A DNA stretch of 64,000 nt from Klebsiella pneumoniae (GCA_943330855.2 CALQJI020000007.1:1-64000); one strand, 5' to 3'. Numbered from the stretch's first letter, positions 6,961 to 16,021 are shown. Notes: generated by a model not told the origin, from the letters alone. Numbers and translations are program-made.

Positions 6961-9426
6961 TCAGCCCCAGCCCAGCAGCTTGCCGCCCTGATAGGTGATG
7001 AACGCCATCCCCCACGCCAGCGCGGTCATGTAGAGGAGCTGGAAGAGCGGCCACTTCCACGAGTTCGTCTCGCGGCGGACCACGGCGATGGTGCTGACGC
7101 ATTGCAGCGCGAAGACGTAGAAGACCATCAGGGTCACGCCCACGAGCGGAGTGTAGGCGGGCTTTCCGTCGTCGCGCTTCTCGTCCTGCATCACCTTGGC
7201 GAGGCTGGCCACGCCCGCGTCGGAATCGTCCGCCTCGCCGACGTTATAGACCACGGACATGGTGCTCACGAAGACCTCGCGCGCGGCGAAGCTGGCCACG
7301 ATGCCAATGCCCATTTTCCAATCCATGCCCAGCGGCGCGATGGCGGGTTCAATCAAGTGGCCGAGGCGTCCGGCGAAGGAGTGGCGGAGTTTCTCGCCCT
7401 GAGTTTCCTTCTCCAGCGCGTCGAGCTTTTCAAGCAACGCCGCGTGAGCCGAGGGCAAGCCTCCCTCGCCCCTCGGAGGGGAGAGGGAATGAGGGAGAGG
7501 GGTGCTGGCGTTGGTTGCGGCAAGAATAGGCTTCGGCGCAGGGACGCTCGAACCTCTCTCCCCGGCCCTCTCCCCTCCGAGGGGCGAGGGAGAAGAAGCC
7601 CCGGGGGTTTCGGAAGCCTTCGCCTTGGCCGCAGCTTCCTTGAGTTCAGCAATCTTCTTTGTTGTCGCCTCCGCCGTGGTCACGTCGGGGAACGTCTGCT
7701 TCACCAGCGCGAGTTGCGCGGTATCCAGTTTCGCATCAAGCGTGGCGTCTCTCGGATACGTCGCCAGAAACCACAGCACGATGTTGATGCCCAGAATCAC
7801 CGTGCCTGCGCGGCGGAGGAAGAGCTTCGAGCGATCCCACATGTGGCGCAGGATGGTCGTGGCGACCGGGCGTTTGTAGGGCGGCAGCTCCATGATGAGC
7901 ATCGGCGTCTCGCCCTTGAGCAGGGTTTTCTTGAACACCCACGCCATCGCCAGTGCCATCACGGTGCCGAGCAGATACATGGCGAGCATGGTCAACCCTT
8001 GCACGCCGACCACGCCGCCGAGCTTCGTGTCCGGGATGCACGCGGCGATGAGCACGGCATACACCGGCAGCCGCGCGGAGCAGCTCATCAGCGGCGCGAC
8101 GAGGATGGTCACGAGCCGGTCCTTCGGCGTCTCGATGGTGCGCGTGGCCATGATGCCGGGGATGGCGCAGGCGTAGGAACTCAGCATCGGGATGAAGCTC
8201 TTGCCATGCAGGCCGACCTTGCTCATCAAGCGGTCCATGAGGAACGCGGCGCGTGACATGTAGCCGGTGTCCTCCAGCAGGCTGATGAAGCAGAAGAGCA
8301 ATAGAATCTGCGGTAGGAAGATGACCACCGCCCCGACGCCGGCGATGACGCCCTTCACCAGCAGGTCGTTCAAGTCGCCCGGTGGCATCAGCCCGCCGAC
8401 CCAGTCGCCGAGGGCGTTGACCACGGTTTCAATCCAGCCCATCGGCACCTGCGCGAAGGTGAAGATGCCTTGAAACATCAGCGCCATCAGCCCGACGAAG
8501 ATGGCGAGGCCCCAGAACTTGTGCGTGAAGACGCGGTCGAGCTTGTCGCTGACGGTCTCGTGCGGGACGCCTTCCTCGGTGACGCTGGCGGCGATGATGT
8601 CCGCGATGCGGGCGTAGCGGGCTTCGATCACTACGGTGCGCCAGTCCACGCCCGCGGCTTCGAGTCGGGCGCGCGCGGCGGTGACGGCGGCGGCCAGCTC
8701 AGCGGGGTAATGGGCGGTGTTGCTGGCGAGGGCTTTGTCGTCGGAGAGGAGGAGGAGGGCTTCGGCCTGCGGGGCGGTCCAGCGGCGCGGGAAGGCTTTG
8801 ACCAACGCGGCGGAGAGGGTGGAAAGCTCGGCGGCGAAGGCGGCGGGCTGGGAGCCGAAAAGGAATTGGGAATTGGGAGTTTGTGATTCGTCATCGCGTC
8901 TCCTTCCCAAGAAAGCGGTGATTTCCTTCGTCAGCGCGCCCACGCCTTCGCCTTCGCTCGCGATGAGCGGGAGGACGGGCACGCCGAGTTGCTGCGCCAG
9001 CGCGGCGGCGTTCACGGTGTGGCCGTTCTGCTCGGCCACGTCGGTCATGTTCAGTCCGAGAATCGTCGGGTAGCCCAGCTCGATGACTTGCGTGGCGTAG
9101 TAGAGGTTGCGCTCGAGATTCGAGGCGTCGACGACCACGACCACCAGCGCCGGCGCGGGCACGTCGTCGAGCCGGTGGAAGAGGATGTCGCGCGAGACTT
9201 CCTCATCGAGCGACTTGGGGCTGAGGCTGTAAGTGCCCGGCAGGTCGAGGATGGTGATGCCCGCCGCGCCCTTGAGCGCGCCTTCCTTGCGCTCGACGGT
9301 GACGCCCGCGTAGTTGCCGACCTTCGCGCGGAGACCGGTCAGCGCGTTGAAGAGCGTGGTTTTCCCGCAGTTCGGGTTGCCGGTCAGCGCGACGTAAAGC
9401 TGTGTGGAGTCGGGCATCGGATTCAA
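6961..9426 (-). CDS. feoB: Ferrous iron transport protein B (FeoB) with in-frame repeat insertion
   Basis: An 821-residue inner-membrane Fe(II) transporter with an N-terminal GTPase. G1 is GNPNCGKTT (16-24), G3 is DLPGTYSLSP and G4 is NMTD. Two Gate-type membrane regions follow (for example GVVIFLPQILLLFCFISLLEDTGYMSRAAF, split here as VVIFLPQILLLF and SLLEDTGYMSRAAF), then SFIPMLSSYACAIPGI. FeoB proteins are commonly 650-780 residues. The excess is explained by residues about 590-665, a low-complexity loop of which about 610-655 are encoded by a 135-bp inverted repeat. Sequence resumes as normal FeoB at HSFAGRLGHLIEPAIAPLGMD. Transcription probably comes from the two feoA genes upstream. Confidence 0.96.
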   Translation of the reverse strand: MNPMPDSTQLYVALTGNPNCGKTTLFNALTGLRAKVGNYAGVTVERKEGALKGAAGITILDLPGTYSLSPKSLDEEVSRDILFHRLDDVPAPALVVVVVDASNLERNLYYATQVIELGYPTILGLNMTDVAEQNGHTVNAAALAQQLGVPVLPLIASEGEGVGALTKEITAFLGRRRDDESQTPNSQFLFGSQPAAFAAELSTLSAALVKAFPRRWTAPQAEALLLLSDDKALASNTAHYPAELAAAVTAARARLEAAGVDWRTVVIEARYARIADIIAASVTEEGVPHETVSDKLDRVFTHKFWGLAIFVGLMALMFQGIFTFAQVPMGWIETVVNALGDWVGGLMPPGDLNDLLVKGVIAGVGAVVIFLPQILLLFCFISLLEDTGYMSRAAFLMDRLMSKVGLHGKSFIPMLSSYACAIPGIMATRTIETPKDRLVTILVAPLMSCSARLPVYAVLIAACIPDTKLGGVVGVQGLTMLAMYLLGTVMALAMAWVFKKTLLKGETPMLIMELPPYKRPVATTILRHMWDRSKLFLRRAGTVILGINIVLWFLATYPRDATLDAKLDTAQLALVKQTFPDVTTAEATTKKIAELKEAAAKAKASETPGASSPSPLGGERAGERGSSVPAPKPILAATNASTPLPHSLSPPRGEGGLPSAHAALLEKLDALEKETQGEKLRHSFAGRLGHLIEPAIAPLGMDWKMGIGIVASFAAREVFVSTMSVVYNVGEADDSDAGVASLAKVMQDEKRDDGKPAYTPLVGVTLMVFYVFALQCVSTIAVVRRETNSWKWPLFQLLYMTALAWGMAFITYQGGKLLGWG
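7461..7595. repeat. Family B palindromic repeat inside the feoB coding frame
   Basis: The two ends form a long near-perfect inverted repeat: a 27-base arm starting CTCCCTCGCCCCTCGGAGGG at 7461 is repeated inverted at 7569-7595 (CCCTCTCCCCTCCGAGGGGC onward). The 135-bp length is a multiple of three. On the minus strand it is read through as a Ser/Pro/Gly/Glu-rich loop with SPSPLGGERAGERG and LSPPRGEGGL. It lies where FeoB has a soluble loop, so the protein is probably still functional. Confidence 0.9.
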
Positions 9427-9447
9427 CGCAAGGGCGCAGTGGAAGAG

Positions 9448-9536
9448 AGAGGATAGCGGAAAGAGGATAGAAGATAGAGCCGTGGCCGGGAGCCGTTCTG
9501 GCTATCCTCTATCTTCAATTCTCTATCCTCTCCGCT
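9448..9536. repeat. Inverted repeat of GAGGATAG-type units between feoA and feoB
   Basis: The left arm AGAGGATAGCGGAAAGAGGA (from 9448) and the right arm with CTATCCTCTATCTTC and CTCTATCCTCTCCGCT are complementary over most of their length. It could form a hairpin in the 130-base feoA-feoB gap and may affect the ratio of the two transcripts. No U-run follows. Confidence 0.7.
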
Positions 9537-9556
9537 CGCTTTGAAGTTCATGGCGC

Positions 9557-9799
9557 TCACTTGGGTTGCACCAAAATCAGCTCCGCCTCGTGCTTGCGCA
9601 GGGTGAGGTTGTAGCCGCGCACTTTGATTTCCACCGGGTCGCCCAGCGGGGCGAAGCGCACGAGCTCGACTTGCGTGCCGACGAGTAGGCCCATCTCCAT
9701 GAGCCGGGATTTGTCGGCGGCAGGGACGTTGATGGCCGCGACCTTGGCGGTGGTGCCGAGGGCGAGGGACGTGAGCGGTTGGAGGGAGGCGTCGGGCAT
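9557..9799 (-). CDS. feoA: FeoA-family ferrous iron transport protein
   Basis: An 80-residue SH3-like FeoA domain. The pattern LTSLALGTTAKVAAI, SRLMEMGLLVGTQVELVRFAPLGDPVEIKV and a final RGYNLTLRKHEAELILV is textbook FeoA. FeoA is a small cytoplasmic protein that helps FeoB-dependent Fe(II) uptake. The gene is between another feoA-like gene and feoB on the same strand. Confidence 0.94.
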   Translation of the reverse strand: MPDASLQPLTSLALGTTAKVAAINVPAADKSRLMEMGLLVGTQVELVRFAPLGDPVEIKVRGYNLTLRKHEAELILVQPK

Positions 9800-9901
9800 G
9801 GCGGTGGCGGTGAACCGTTTTTACATCCGCAGAGATTGGGCGGTGGCCGGATGATTCGCGTGCGGCGGCTTGCGAATTGTTTCCGGTGGCTTGCGCAAGC
9901 G

Positions 9902-10207
9902 TCAGGTCGGCTTGGGCTTGGCGGCGGGCGCGGGGATTTGCTCGACCATGATGGACTTGGCGAGCTGGGAGCTGATGCCCAGGCGGGCGTTGCAGACTTG
10001 GCAGATGATGTTGGTGTGGTTCATCAACAGCTTGATGCGTTGCTCCTCACAGAAGCCCATCTCGCGCAGCCGGCTGGTCAACTCCGCCGAGCCGTTGAGC
10101 TGCTTGATACGGACGGAGACGCCAGGCTTCACGGCGTCGAGCGAGCACAACTCCGGCTGTGGACAAGCGGCACCGGTGGGTCCTGGGTGTTCGTTGTCGG
10201 GGCTCAC
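9902..10207 (-). CDS. Second FeoA-domain protein
   Basis: A 101-residue FeoA-type protein. After about 25 variable residues with two cysteines (GAACPQPELCSL), the domain reads VKPGVSVRIKQL, LTSRLREMGFCEEQRIKLL and CNARLGISSQLAKSIMV. The C-terminus is Pro/Lys-rich. It is the first gene of the feoA-feoA-feoB operon, with 102 bases to the next gene. Extra cysteines at the N-terminus and in the fold (ICQVCN) are unusual for FeoA and might bind iron or a cluster; that is inference. No clear Fur box was seen upstream. Confidence 0.88.
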   Translation of the reverse strand: MSPDNEHPGPTGAACPQPELCSLDAVKPGVSVRIKQLNGSAELTSRLREMGFCEEQRIKLLMNHTNIICQVCNARLGISSQLAKSIMVEQIPAPAAKPKPT

Positions 10208-10338
10208 GGGGCGGCGAGTTAAGGCGAGTTTGGGCGGCCTTTCAAGCGCGCGATAGTCGGTGGCTATGAACAGCGGAGGGGAACTCGGGTTCAGGGGCGG
10301 GCGGCGGGTTGGGTTCGGTGGTTAAAAAAAGCCAGTCC

Positions 10339-10352
10339 GTGCGATTCCGCAC
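10339..10352. promoter_or_regulatory. Perfect dyad GTGCG-ATTC-CGCAC upstream of the PII-amtB promoter
   Basis: A perfect 5+5 base palindrome about 100 bases upstream of the -24 element at 10451, at a distance usual for an enhancer-binding protein. It does not match the enterobacterial NtrC site (GCAC-N7-GTGC); the half-sites point the other way. The rest of 10208-10450 holds no gene that I can support. Confidence 0.4.
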
Positions 10353-10450
10353 AGGAAATCATTCATGGAATTGAGCAGTCATTTTACTAACCGCGCTGAA
10401 AGCCTAGGAAACCAAGGTGATTTTGCCGGTGACAAATTTTCCAGTTCCGC

Positions 10451-10466
10451 TGGCACCGCCGTTGCT
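10451..10466 (+). promoter_or_regulatory. Sigma-54 (-24/-12) promoter of the PII-amtB operon
   Basis: TGGCACCGCCGTTGCT matches the sigma-54 consensus TGGCAC-N5-TTGCW in sequence and exact spacing. Transcription should start near 10477, about 100 bases before the PII start codon. Sigma-54 control by an enhancer-binding protein is the classical mode for glnK-amtB, and glnA downstream has a similar site. Confidence 0.85.
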
Positions 10467-10491
10467 AAAGAGCCGTGCGCTGGTCACCTAG

Positions 10492-10914
<423 letters not shown>

Positions 10915-10950
10915 CCCGCCAACCACAACCCACTTAAACACACACTGAAC

Positions 10951-12501
10951 ATGAAGAAACTGATTCTTTCCCTCGCTCTCCTCGGCCTGCTGGTGACGCC
11001 GTTGCTCGCCCAAGCTCCCCCCGCCGCGCCTGCGGCCGCCACCGCTGCTGCGAAGGCACCGGAACCGGCGAAGAAGCCCGACCCGACGCTCGAACAGCGC
11101 GTGGCCGGCCTCGAAGCCTACGTCGGCAACACCGATCCCACCGCGCCGCTCAAGGTCACGACCAAGGGTAAAGACGGCAAGGACGTCACGGCTGTGCCGG
11201 ATGGCCTGACCACGCTCTCCGTTGGCGTCGCCGGCCCCGGCCACAACGCCTTCCAGATGATCTGCACCGCGCTGGTGCTGTTCATGACCTTGCCTGGTTT
11301 GTTCCTCTTCTACGGCGGTCTCGTGCGTAAGAAGAACATCCTCTCCGTCATCGCCCAGTGCTTCGGCATCGCGGGCTTGGTGACCATCCTGTGGTATTTC
11401 TTCGGCTACAGCTTCATCTTCGCCGGTGGCGACGGGGCGAGCGCGTGGATGGGTGACTTTTCGGCGAAGGCACTGCTTAAGGGCGTCGGCGCCGCGCCCA
11501 ACACGGACTATTGCTACTGGGTGAGCGAAAACGTCTTCTCCATGTATCAACTCATGTTCGCCATCATCACTCCGGCGTTGATCGTCGGCGCGATTGCGGA
11601 ACGCATGAAGTTCTCCGCCGTCTTGCTCTTCGTGACGCTCTGGATGTGCGTGGTTTACTTCCCGCTCGCTCACTGGGTCTGGGGCATCAAGGGCGTGATG
11701 AACGGCGTGTGGAATGCGGATGCGAGTATCAAGGCGATTGATTTCGCCGGCGGCACCGTAGTGCATATGAGTTCCGGTTGGAGCGCGCTCATCCTCTGCA
11801 TCCTGCTGGGCAAGCGCATTGGCTTCGGCAAACAGCCCATGCAGCCGCACAGCATGACCATGTGCGCCATCGGCACCGGTATGCTCTGGGTCGGCTGGTA
11901 TGGTTTCAACGCCGGTTCGGCGGTCGCTGCTGACGGTGTCGCGGCCAACGCCTTCACCACCACGACCATCGCGGCGGCGGTCGGATCCTTCGTCTGGGCG
12001 ATGCTCGAATACGCCCTCAAGGGTAAACCCTCCGTGCTCGGCTTCTGCTCCGGCGCGGTTGCCGGCTTGGTCGTCGTCACGCCTGCTTGCGGTTTCATCA
12101 CCCCCAGCGGCGCGATGATTATCGGCGTCCTCGCGGGCATCATCCCGTTCTTCGCCTGCACGAAGCTGAAGCAAATTTTCGGCTATGACGACGCGCTCGA
12201 CACCTTCGGCGTCCATGCCGTCGGCGGCACGCTCGGTGCAATCCTCACCGGCATGCTGGCCCGCAACGAAGCCAACGCCAACCTAGCCACGAACCTCAAG
12301 GCCTACGTGACCGACTCGCTGTTCCAGCCGCTCTTGCTGGAGCAGGTCAAGGCCGTGGGCATCACGCTGGTCTGGTCGGTCGTCGCCACCGTCGTCATCG
12401 CCTACATCGTGAAGGCTGTCGTCGGCCTGCGCCCGACCGAAGAAGTCGAGACCATCGGCCTCGACCTCGCAGAACACGGCGAAGAAGGCTACCACGGTTA
12501 A
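10951..12501 (+). CDS. amtB: Ammonium transporter AmtB
   Basis: A 516-residue ammonium channel. It has a signal peptide (MKKLILSLALLGLLVTPLLA), then an Ala/Pro-rich and charged periplasmic extension to about residue 90, then the 11-helix Amt core starting NAFQMICTALVLFMTLPG. The twin pore histidines are present in GGTVVHMSSGWSAL and DTFGVHAVGGTLGA. Family motif DFAGGTVVH is seen. Classical E. coli AmtB is about 428 residues; the extra length is mainly the N-terminal extension. The partner PII is encoded immediately upstream. A strong terminator follows 20 bases after the stop. Confidence 0.96.
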   Translation: MKKLILSLALLGLLVTPLLAQAPPAAPAAATAAAKAPEPAKKPDPTLEQRVAGLEAYVGNTDPTAPLKVTTKGKDGKDVTAVPDGLTTLSVGVAGPGHNAFQMICTALVLFMTLPGLFLFYGGLVRKKNILSVIAQCFGIAGLVTILWYFFGYSFIFAGGDGASAWMGDFSAKALLKGVGAAPNTDYCYWVSENVFSMYQLMFAIITPALIVGAIAERMKFSAVLLFVTLWMCVVYFPLAHWVWGIKGVMNGVWNADASIKAIDFAGGTVVHMSSGWSALILCILLGKRIGFGKQPMQPHSMTMCAIGTGMLWVGWYGFNAGSAVAADGVAANAFTTTTIAAAVGSFVWAMLEYALKGKPSVLGFCSGAVAGLVVVTPACGFITPSGAMIIGVLAGIIPFFACTKLKQIFGYDDALDTFGVHAVGGTLGAILTGMLARNEANANLATNLKAYVTDSLFQPLLLEQVKAVGITLVWSVVATVVIAYIVKAVVGLRPTEEVETIGLDLAEHGEEGYHG

Positions 12502-12519
12502 GCCTCGGTTCGCTCAACA

Positions 12520-12560
12520 CCCGCCGCACCGGATGCCCCCGGTGCGGCGGGTTCTTTTTT
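12520..12560 (+). terminator. Rho-independent terminator after amtB
   Basis: A perfect 13-bp stem, CCCGCCGCACCGG (12520-12532) against CCGGTGCGGCGGG (12539-12551), with a 6-base loop and TTCTTTTTT after it. It ends the PII-amtB transcript. The following bases up to 12719 contain nothing I can support. Confidence 0.95.
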
Positions 12561-12719
12561 GGCCGGGCAGCAAGGAGCACGGATGCCGAAGAGGCGAACG
12601 CATTCTGCGATGGTTGTGAACGCGCCCGCCAAAGGGTGGTGAAGAACACAGAAGTGCAGCGGGAAGATTTTCACCCGCTGTTCCGGCTGCCATCCGTGGC
12701 TCAACTACATCGTTCCGCC

Positions 12720-13148
12720 TTAGTCGGTGGCATCCAGATCCATCCGAGGTTCAACTATCGAGTTGGGTTCAACCCACGGCAGCAGCGTGGCTAGCTCGAA
12801 ATCTATCACGCAGAACCGCCCGTCGGACTGCCGGTAAGTCACGTTCCTCATCTCCGGGTCGTCGTGGCGGACGCCGAATTGCTCCAACTCGGCGAACAGT
12901 TCCCGCATCCGCTCCGTGCTCAGGTGCTCCACGCGGCTGCCGCAGTTGGTAGTGATGATGCGGAGCTTGGCGTCGTCCGCCTCCAGCAAGCGGGGCACAA
13001 ACCCGCAGCCGCGCGCCTCCAGCAGGCGCAGTAAGCGCACCTCAGTGGCGAAGCGTTCCGGCGCACTGGGCCCGTGGAACACCTTGATGACCCGCCCATC
13101 GAAGGTCAGGTTCACCGTGGCCCGGAGTGTGTCTTTGACGGTCAGCAT
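12720..13148 (-). CDS. Small protein-kinase-fold protein
   Basis: A 142-residue protein with a minimal kinase-like pattern: VIKVFHG (a possible ATP-binding lysine), FATEVRLLRLL (a possible C-helix Glu), RHDDPEMRNVTY (a catalytic-loop-like HxD...N) and CVIDFELA (DFE in place of DFG). This resembles RIO- or lipopolysaccharide-kinase-like atypical kinases. It is about half the length of a normal kinase domain, lacking most of the C-lobe after DFE. It converges on the amtB terminator. Substrate unknown; a pseudokinase is possible. Confidence 0.6.
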   Translation of the reverse strand: MLTVKDTLRATVNLTFDGRVIKVFHGPSAPERFATEVRLLRLLEARGCGFVPRLLEADDAKLRIITTNCGSRVEHLSTERMRELFAELEQFGVRHDDPEMRNVTYRQSDGRFCVIDFELATLLPWVEPNSIVEPRMDLDATD

Positions 13149-13262
13149 TTCGGTTCACCCGCCGCGCCTTGGCGGATGCGGGGTGAAGCATGGCGAACCT
13201 GAGGCAAGTTGCAAAGCCACACGCAGACTGCATTTCAACCGCATCGCGTTCGGGGCAGTTTT

Positions 13263-13347
13263 TTGGCCACGGATGAAACACGGTTGGGGGAAGGCCCAAC
13301 CTGCTGGTCGGCTCCGTGTTCAATCTGTGTTCAATCCGTGGCTAAAG
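13263..13347. repeat. Inverted repeat with GCCACGGAT-type ends
   Basis: The left end TTGGCCACGGATGAAACACG and the right end with CCGTGTTCAATCTGTG and CAATCCGTGGCTAAAG are inverted versions of each other. Repeats with these GCCACGGATGAACACGG words are widely scattered in bacterial genomes. It lies in the 460-base gap 13149-13609, which otherwise holds only the glnA promoter region. Confidence 0.7.
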
Positions 13348-13515
13348 ATTCGGTTGTGCTCCACCGTGCTGCGGCTTTGCACAGCGTGGCCAATTTTCGC
13401 CAGCCGACGCCGAAGCAATCGGGGCGGCCCGTAAACTTCAGCCGTGAGCGAAACCCCTGAGAAACAAGGGCGGAACGCACTTCAGCCCCACTGGCATTGA
13501 AAAACCCTTGCCCCG

Positions 13516-13531
13516 TGGCACTCGCCCTGCT
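13516..13531 (+). promoter_or_regulatory. Sigma-54 (-24/-12) promoter of glnA
   Basis: TGGCACTCGCCCTGCT keeps the TGGCAC element and the exact spacing to a -12 element CTGCT, one base off TTGCW. The predicted start is near 13542, giving a leader of about 68 bases to the glnA ATG at 13610. The same promoter class precedes the PII-amtB operon, which supports it. Confidence 0.75.
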
Positions 13532-13609
13532 CAACTCTAACTCAAGCGATTTACGAGGAAGCGAGGCTTCTTTGCGTCGTGCAAAACAGAACAAACAACC
13601 CTCAGGCAC

Positions 13610-14656
13610 ATGGCGAAATACAAACTCGAATACATCTGGCTCGACGGCTACGAACCCGTCGCAAACCTCCGTGGCAAAACCCAAGTCAAAGAGTTCGCGA
13701 GCTTCCCGAAACTCGAACAGCTCCCGATGTGGGGCTTCGACGGCAGTTCGACGCGTCAGGCTGAAGGCCGCACCTCGGACTGCATGCTCAAACCCGTGGC
13801 CGTCTACCCCGACTCCACGAAGGAAAACGGCGTCCTTGTCATGTGCGAAGTCATGATGCCGGATTGCAAGACCCCGCATCCGAGCAACGCCCGCGCGACC
13901 ATCCTCGACGACCCCGGCGCGTGGTTCGGCTTCGAGCAAGAGTATTTCCTCTACCAGGACGGCAAACCCCTCGGCTTCCCGGACTCGGGTTTTCCCTTCC
14001 CGCAGGGCGAATACTACACGGGCGTCGGCTACAAGAACGTCGGCAGCATCGCCCGTGAGATTGTGGACGCGCACCTCGACCTCTGCCTCGATGCCGGCAT
14101 CAACCACGAAGGCATCAACGCCGAAGTGGCCAAGGGCCAGTGGGAATTCCAAGTCTTCGGCAAAGGCTCCAAGAACGCCGCCGACCAAGTCTGGATGGCC
14201 CGCTATCTCCTCGTCCGCCTTTGCGAGTCGTATGAAGTGGACGTCGTCTGGCACTGCAAGCCCCTCGGCAAAGACGTGGACTGGAACGGCTCCGGCATGC
14301 ACTCCAACTTCTCGACCAAGCATCTGCGCGAAGTTGGCGGCAAGGAATACTTCGAGACGCTCATGGCCGCGTTCGACAAATTCAAGAACGAGCACATCGC
14401 CGTCTACGGCCCGGACAACCACCTCCGACTCACCGGCCTGCACGAGACCCAGTCCATCGACAAGTTCAACTACGGCATCGCTAACCGCGGCGCCTCTATC
14501 CGCGTCCCGCACAGCTTCGTGAACAACGAGTATCGTGGCTACCTCGAAGACCGCCGTCCGAACTCCCAAGGCGACCCCTACAAGATCGCCAGCCGCATCC
14601 TGCAGACCATCGCCACCGTCCCGCTTCCCGCCGCCAAGAAGGCAGCCAAGAAGTAA
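13610..14656 (+). CDS. glnII: Glutamine synthetase, type II (GSII)
   Basis: A 348-residue glutamine synthetase of the short GSII type: ATP-dependent amidation of glutamate with ammonia. The N-terminus [20 protein letters not shown] with [14 protein letters not shown] is typical of GSII. The catalytic part shows [33 protein letters not shown] (split around [18 protein letters not shown]), GSGMHSNFS and [10 protein letters not shown]. It lacks the adenylylation-site region of the ~470-residue GSI enzymes, so control is probably transcriptional, through the sigma-54 promoter. The ATG at 13610 is the natural start. A strong terminator follows. Confidence 0.95.
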   Translation: MAKYKLEYIWLDGYEPVANLRGKTQVKEFASFPKLEQLPMWGFDGSSTRQAEGRTSDCMLKPVAVYPDSTKENGVLVMCEVMMPDCKTPHPSNARATILDDPGAWFGFEQEYFLYQDGKPLGFPDSGFPFPQGEYYTGVGYKNVGSIAREIVDAHLDLCLDAGINHEGINAEVAKGQWEFQVFGKGSKNAADQVWMARYLLVRLCESYEVDVVWHCKPLGKDVDWNGSGMHSNFSTKHLREVGGKEYFETLMAAFDKFKNEHIAVYGPDNHLRLTGLHETQSIDKFNYGIANRGASIRVPHSFVNNEYRGYLEDRRPNSQGDPYKIASRILQTIATVPLPAAKKAAKK

Positions 14657-14682
14657 CGGCCGATAGCAGTCATCTATCCCGC

Positions 14683-14719
14683 AAGGGCGTGGCCACCAAG
14701 CCACGCCCTTTTTCTTTTT
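14683..14719 (+). terminator. Rho-independent terminator after glnA
   Basis: Perfect 11-bp stem AAGGGCGTGGC / GCCACGCCCTT with loop CACCAA, followed by a T-rich tract (TTTTTCTTTTTC). Confidence 0.95.
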
Positions 14720-14759
14720 CCATCCTTCAGCCCCCATTCTTCTGACTTCGGAGCATCTC

Positions 14760-14900
14760 GACACCGCCCCCGAACGCCTGTGCGCCAGAGCGCGGCTGTC
14801 CCGCCCGCAGCAGTCGCTCGAAGCCTGCGGGTTGCAAACTCTCACGCCCTTGTGCGAATGACCGGTTGCGGCCTGGAATGACGCGCTCCGGGGCGGTGTC
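14760..14900. repeat. Element bounded by an 11-bp inverted repeat (GACACCGCCCC)
   Basis: GACACCGCCCC at 14760-14770 is exactly inverted at 14890-14900 (GGGGCGGTGTC). The inside contains GAGCGCGGCTGTCCCGCCCG, similar in style to the GGAGCGCGG repeats elsewhere in the window. The 141-bp size and terminal inverted repeat are compatible with a small non-autonomous mobile element. No coding sequence was seen in 14720-14980. Confidence 0.55.
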
Positions 14901-14980
14901 AAGTTACGCCCGGCTGACTCCCCTCAACTGATTTGCGCTTCCCTTCACCGCGAGCTTGCTCCACTTTTTCCACCCGACAT

Positions 14981-16021
14981 ATGCCCAAACCGCACGCCTA
15001 CAAATTCTGCTTCGGCCCCTGGAACATCAGCGAAGGTCAAGATCCCTACGGCCCGCCCGTCCGGCCACCGCAGACCTTCGATTGGAAGCTCGCCAAGCTC
15101 AAAGAGCACGGCTTCGACGCGATGATGTTCCACGACGACGACGCGGTCCCTGACCTCGAGAACAAGTCCGCCAAGCAAATCCTCAAGGAAGCCCGCGAAC
15201 TCAAGAAGCGGCTCGACGGTCTCGGCATCGTCGCCGAGATGGTCGCTCCGCGCCTGTGGTTCCACCCGAACACCATTGACGGCGGCTACACCAGCAACGA
15301 CCCCAAGTGCCGCGCCTACGCCATCGAGCGCTCGAAGGTCTGCATCGACATCGCCCACGAACTCGACACCGACCTCATCGTCCTCTGGCTCGCCCGCGAA
15401 GGGAGCTACATCCGCGAAGCCAAGAACGCCCGCCGCGCCGTGGACCAACTCGTCGAAGCCTTCGACGCGATGCTCGCCCACGACAAACGCATTCGCCTCT
15501 CCATCGAGCCCAAGCCCAACGAGCCGATGGACCACGCCTACATCCCCACCATCGGCCACGCTCTGGCCATCGCCCAACTCACGCGCGATCCGAAGCGCGT
15601 CGGCTGCCTCATCGAGAGCGCGCACGCCACCCTCGCCGGCCTCGACCCGGCGGACGAAATTGATTTCGCCTGCGCCTTTGGCAAACTCTGGTCGCTCCAC
15701 CTCAACGACCAGAACGGTCTCAAGTATGACCAGGACCGCCCGTTCGGCTGCACGAACCTCCGCAGTGCCTTCGACCAAATCCGCTCGCTCGAACGCAACG
15801 GCTACGGCCGCAAGGGCGAATACGTCTGTTTCGACGTGCATCCCTTCCGCACGACGAAGGAAGAACACTGGCTCGACCATCTCACGAACAGCCGCCGCAC
15901 CTTCCTCCGATTGCTGGAGAAGGTGCGCAGCTTCGACGAGAAGGCCGCGCAAGCTTTGGTGGCCGACCGCAACTATCAGGCGCTCGACCAGATGGTCATC
16001 GAGCACTTGATGGGCAAATAA
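14981..16021 (+). CDS. xylA: Xylose isomerase family TIM-barrel enzyme
   Basis: A 346-residue sugar isomerase. AMMFHDDDAVP corresponds to the catalytic His/Asp (FHD.D) motif, LSIEPKPNEP to the metal-binding Glu and catalytic Lys of xylose isomerase, and SLHLNDQNG and CFDVHPFRT to later metal ligands. The start at 14981 excludes 16 non-conserved residues. It would interconvert D-xylose and D-xylulose (and glucose/fructose) using two divalent metals in the cytoplasm. No xylulokinase or transporter gene is next to it, so xylose use as such is inference and another aldose could be the substrate. Confidence 0.85.
   Translation: MPKPHAYKFCFGPWNISEGQDPYGPPVRPPQTFDWKLAKLKEHGFDAMMFHDDDAVPDLENKSAKQILKEARELKKRLDGLGIVAEMVAPRLWFHPNTIDGGYTSNDPKCRAYAIERSKVCIDIAHELDTDLIVLWLAREGSYIREAKNARRAVDQLVEAFDAMLAHDKRIRLSIEPKPNEPMDHAYIPTIGHALAIAQLTRDPKRVGCLIESAHATLAGLDPADEIDFACAFGKLWSLHLNDQNGLKYDQDRPFGCTNLRSAFDQIRSLERNGYGRKGEYVCFDVHPFRTTKEEHWLDHLTNSRRTFLRLLEKVRSFDEKAAQALVADRNYQALDQMVIEHLMGK

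Noticed and set aside
5336-7102. Long antisense frame over the TIGR03790 gene
   Set aside because: The sense gene has a signal peptide and family motifs; the antisense frame has no recognisable domain.
13490-13520. TGGCATTGAAAAACCCTTGC as the glnA sigma-54 promoter
   Set aside because: The distance between its GG and GC elements is about five bases too long; the overlapping downstream site at 13516 has exact spacing.
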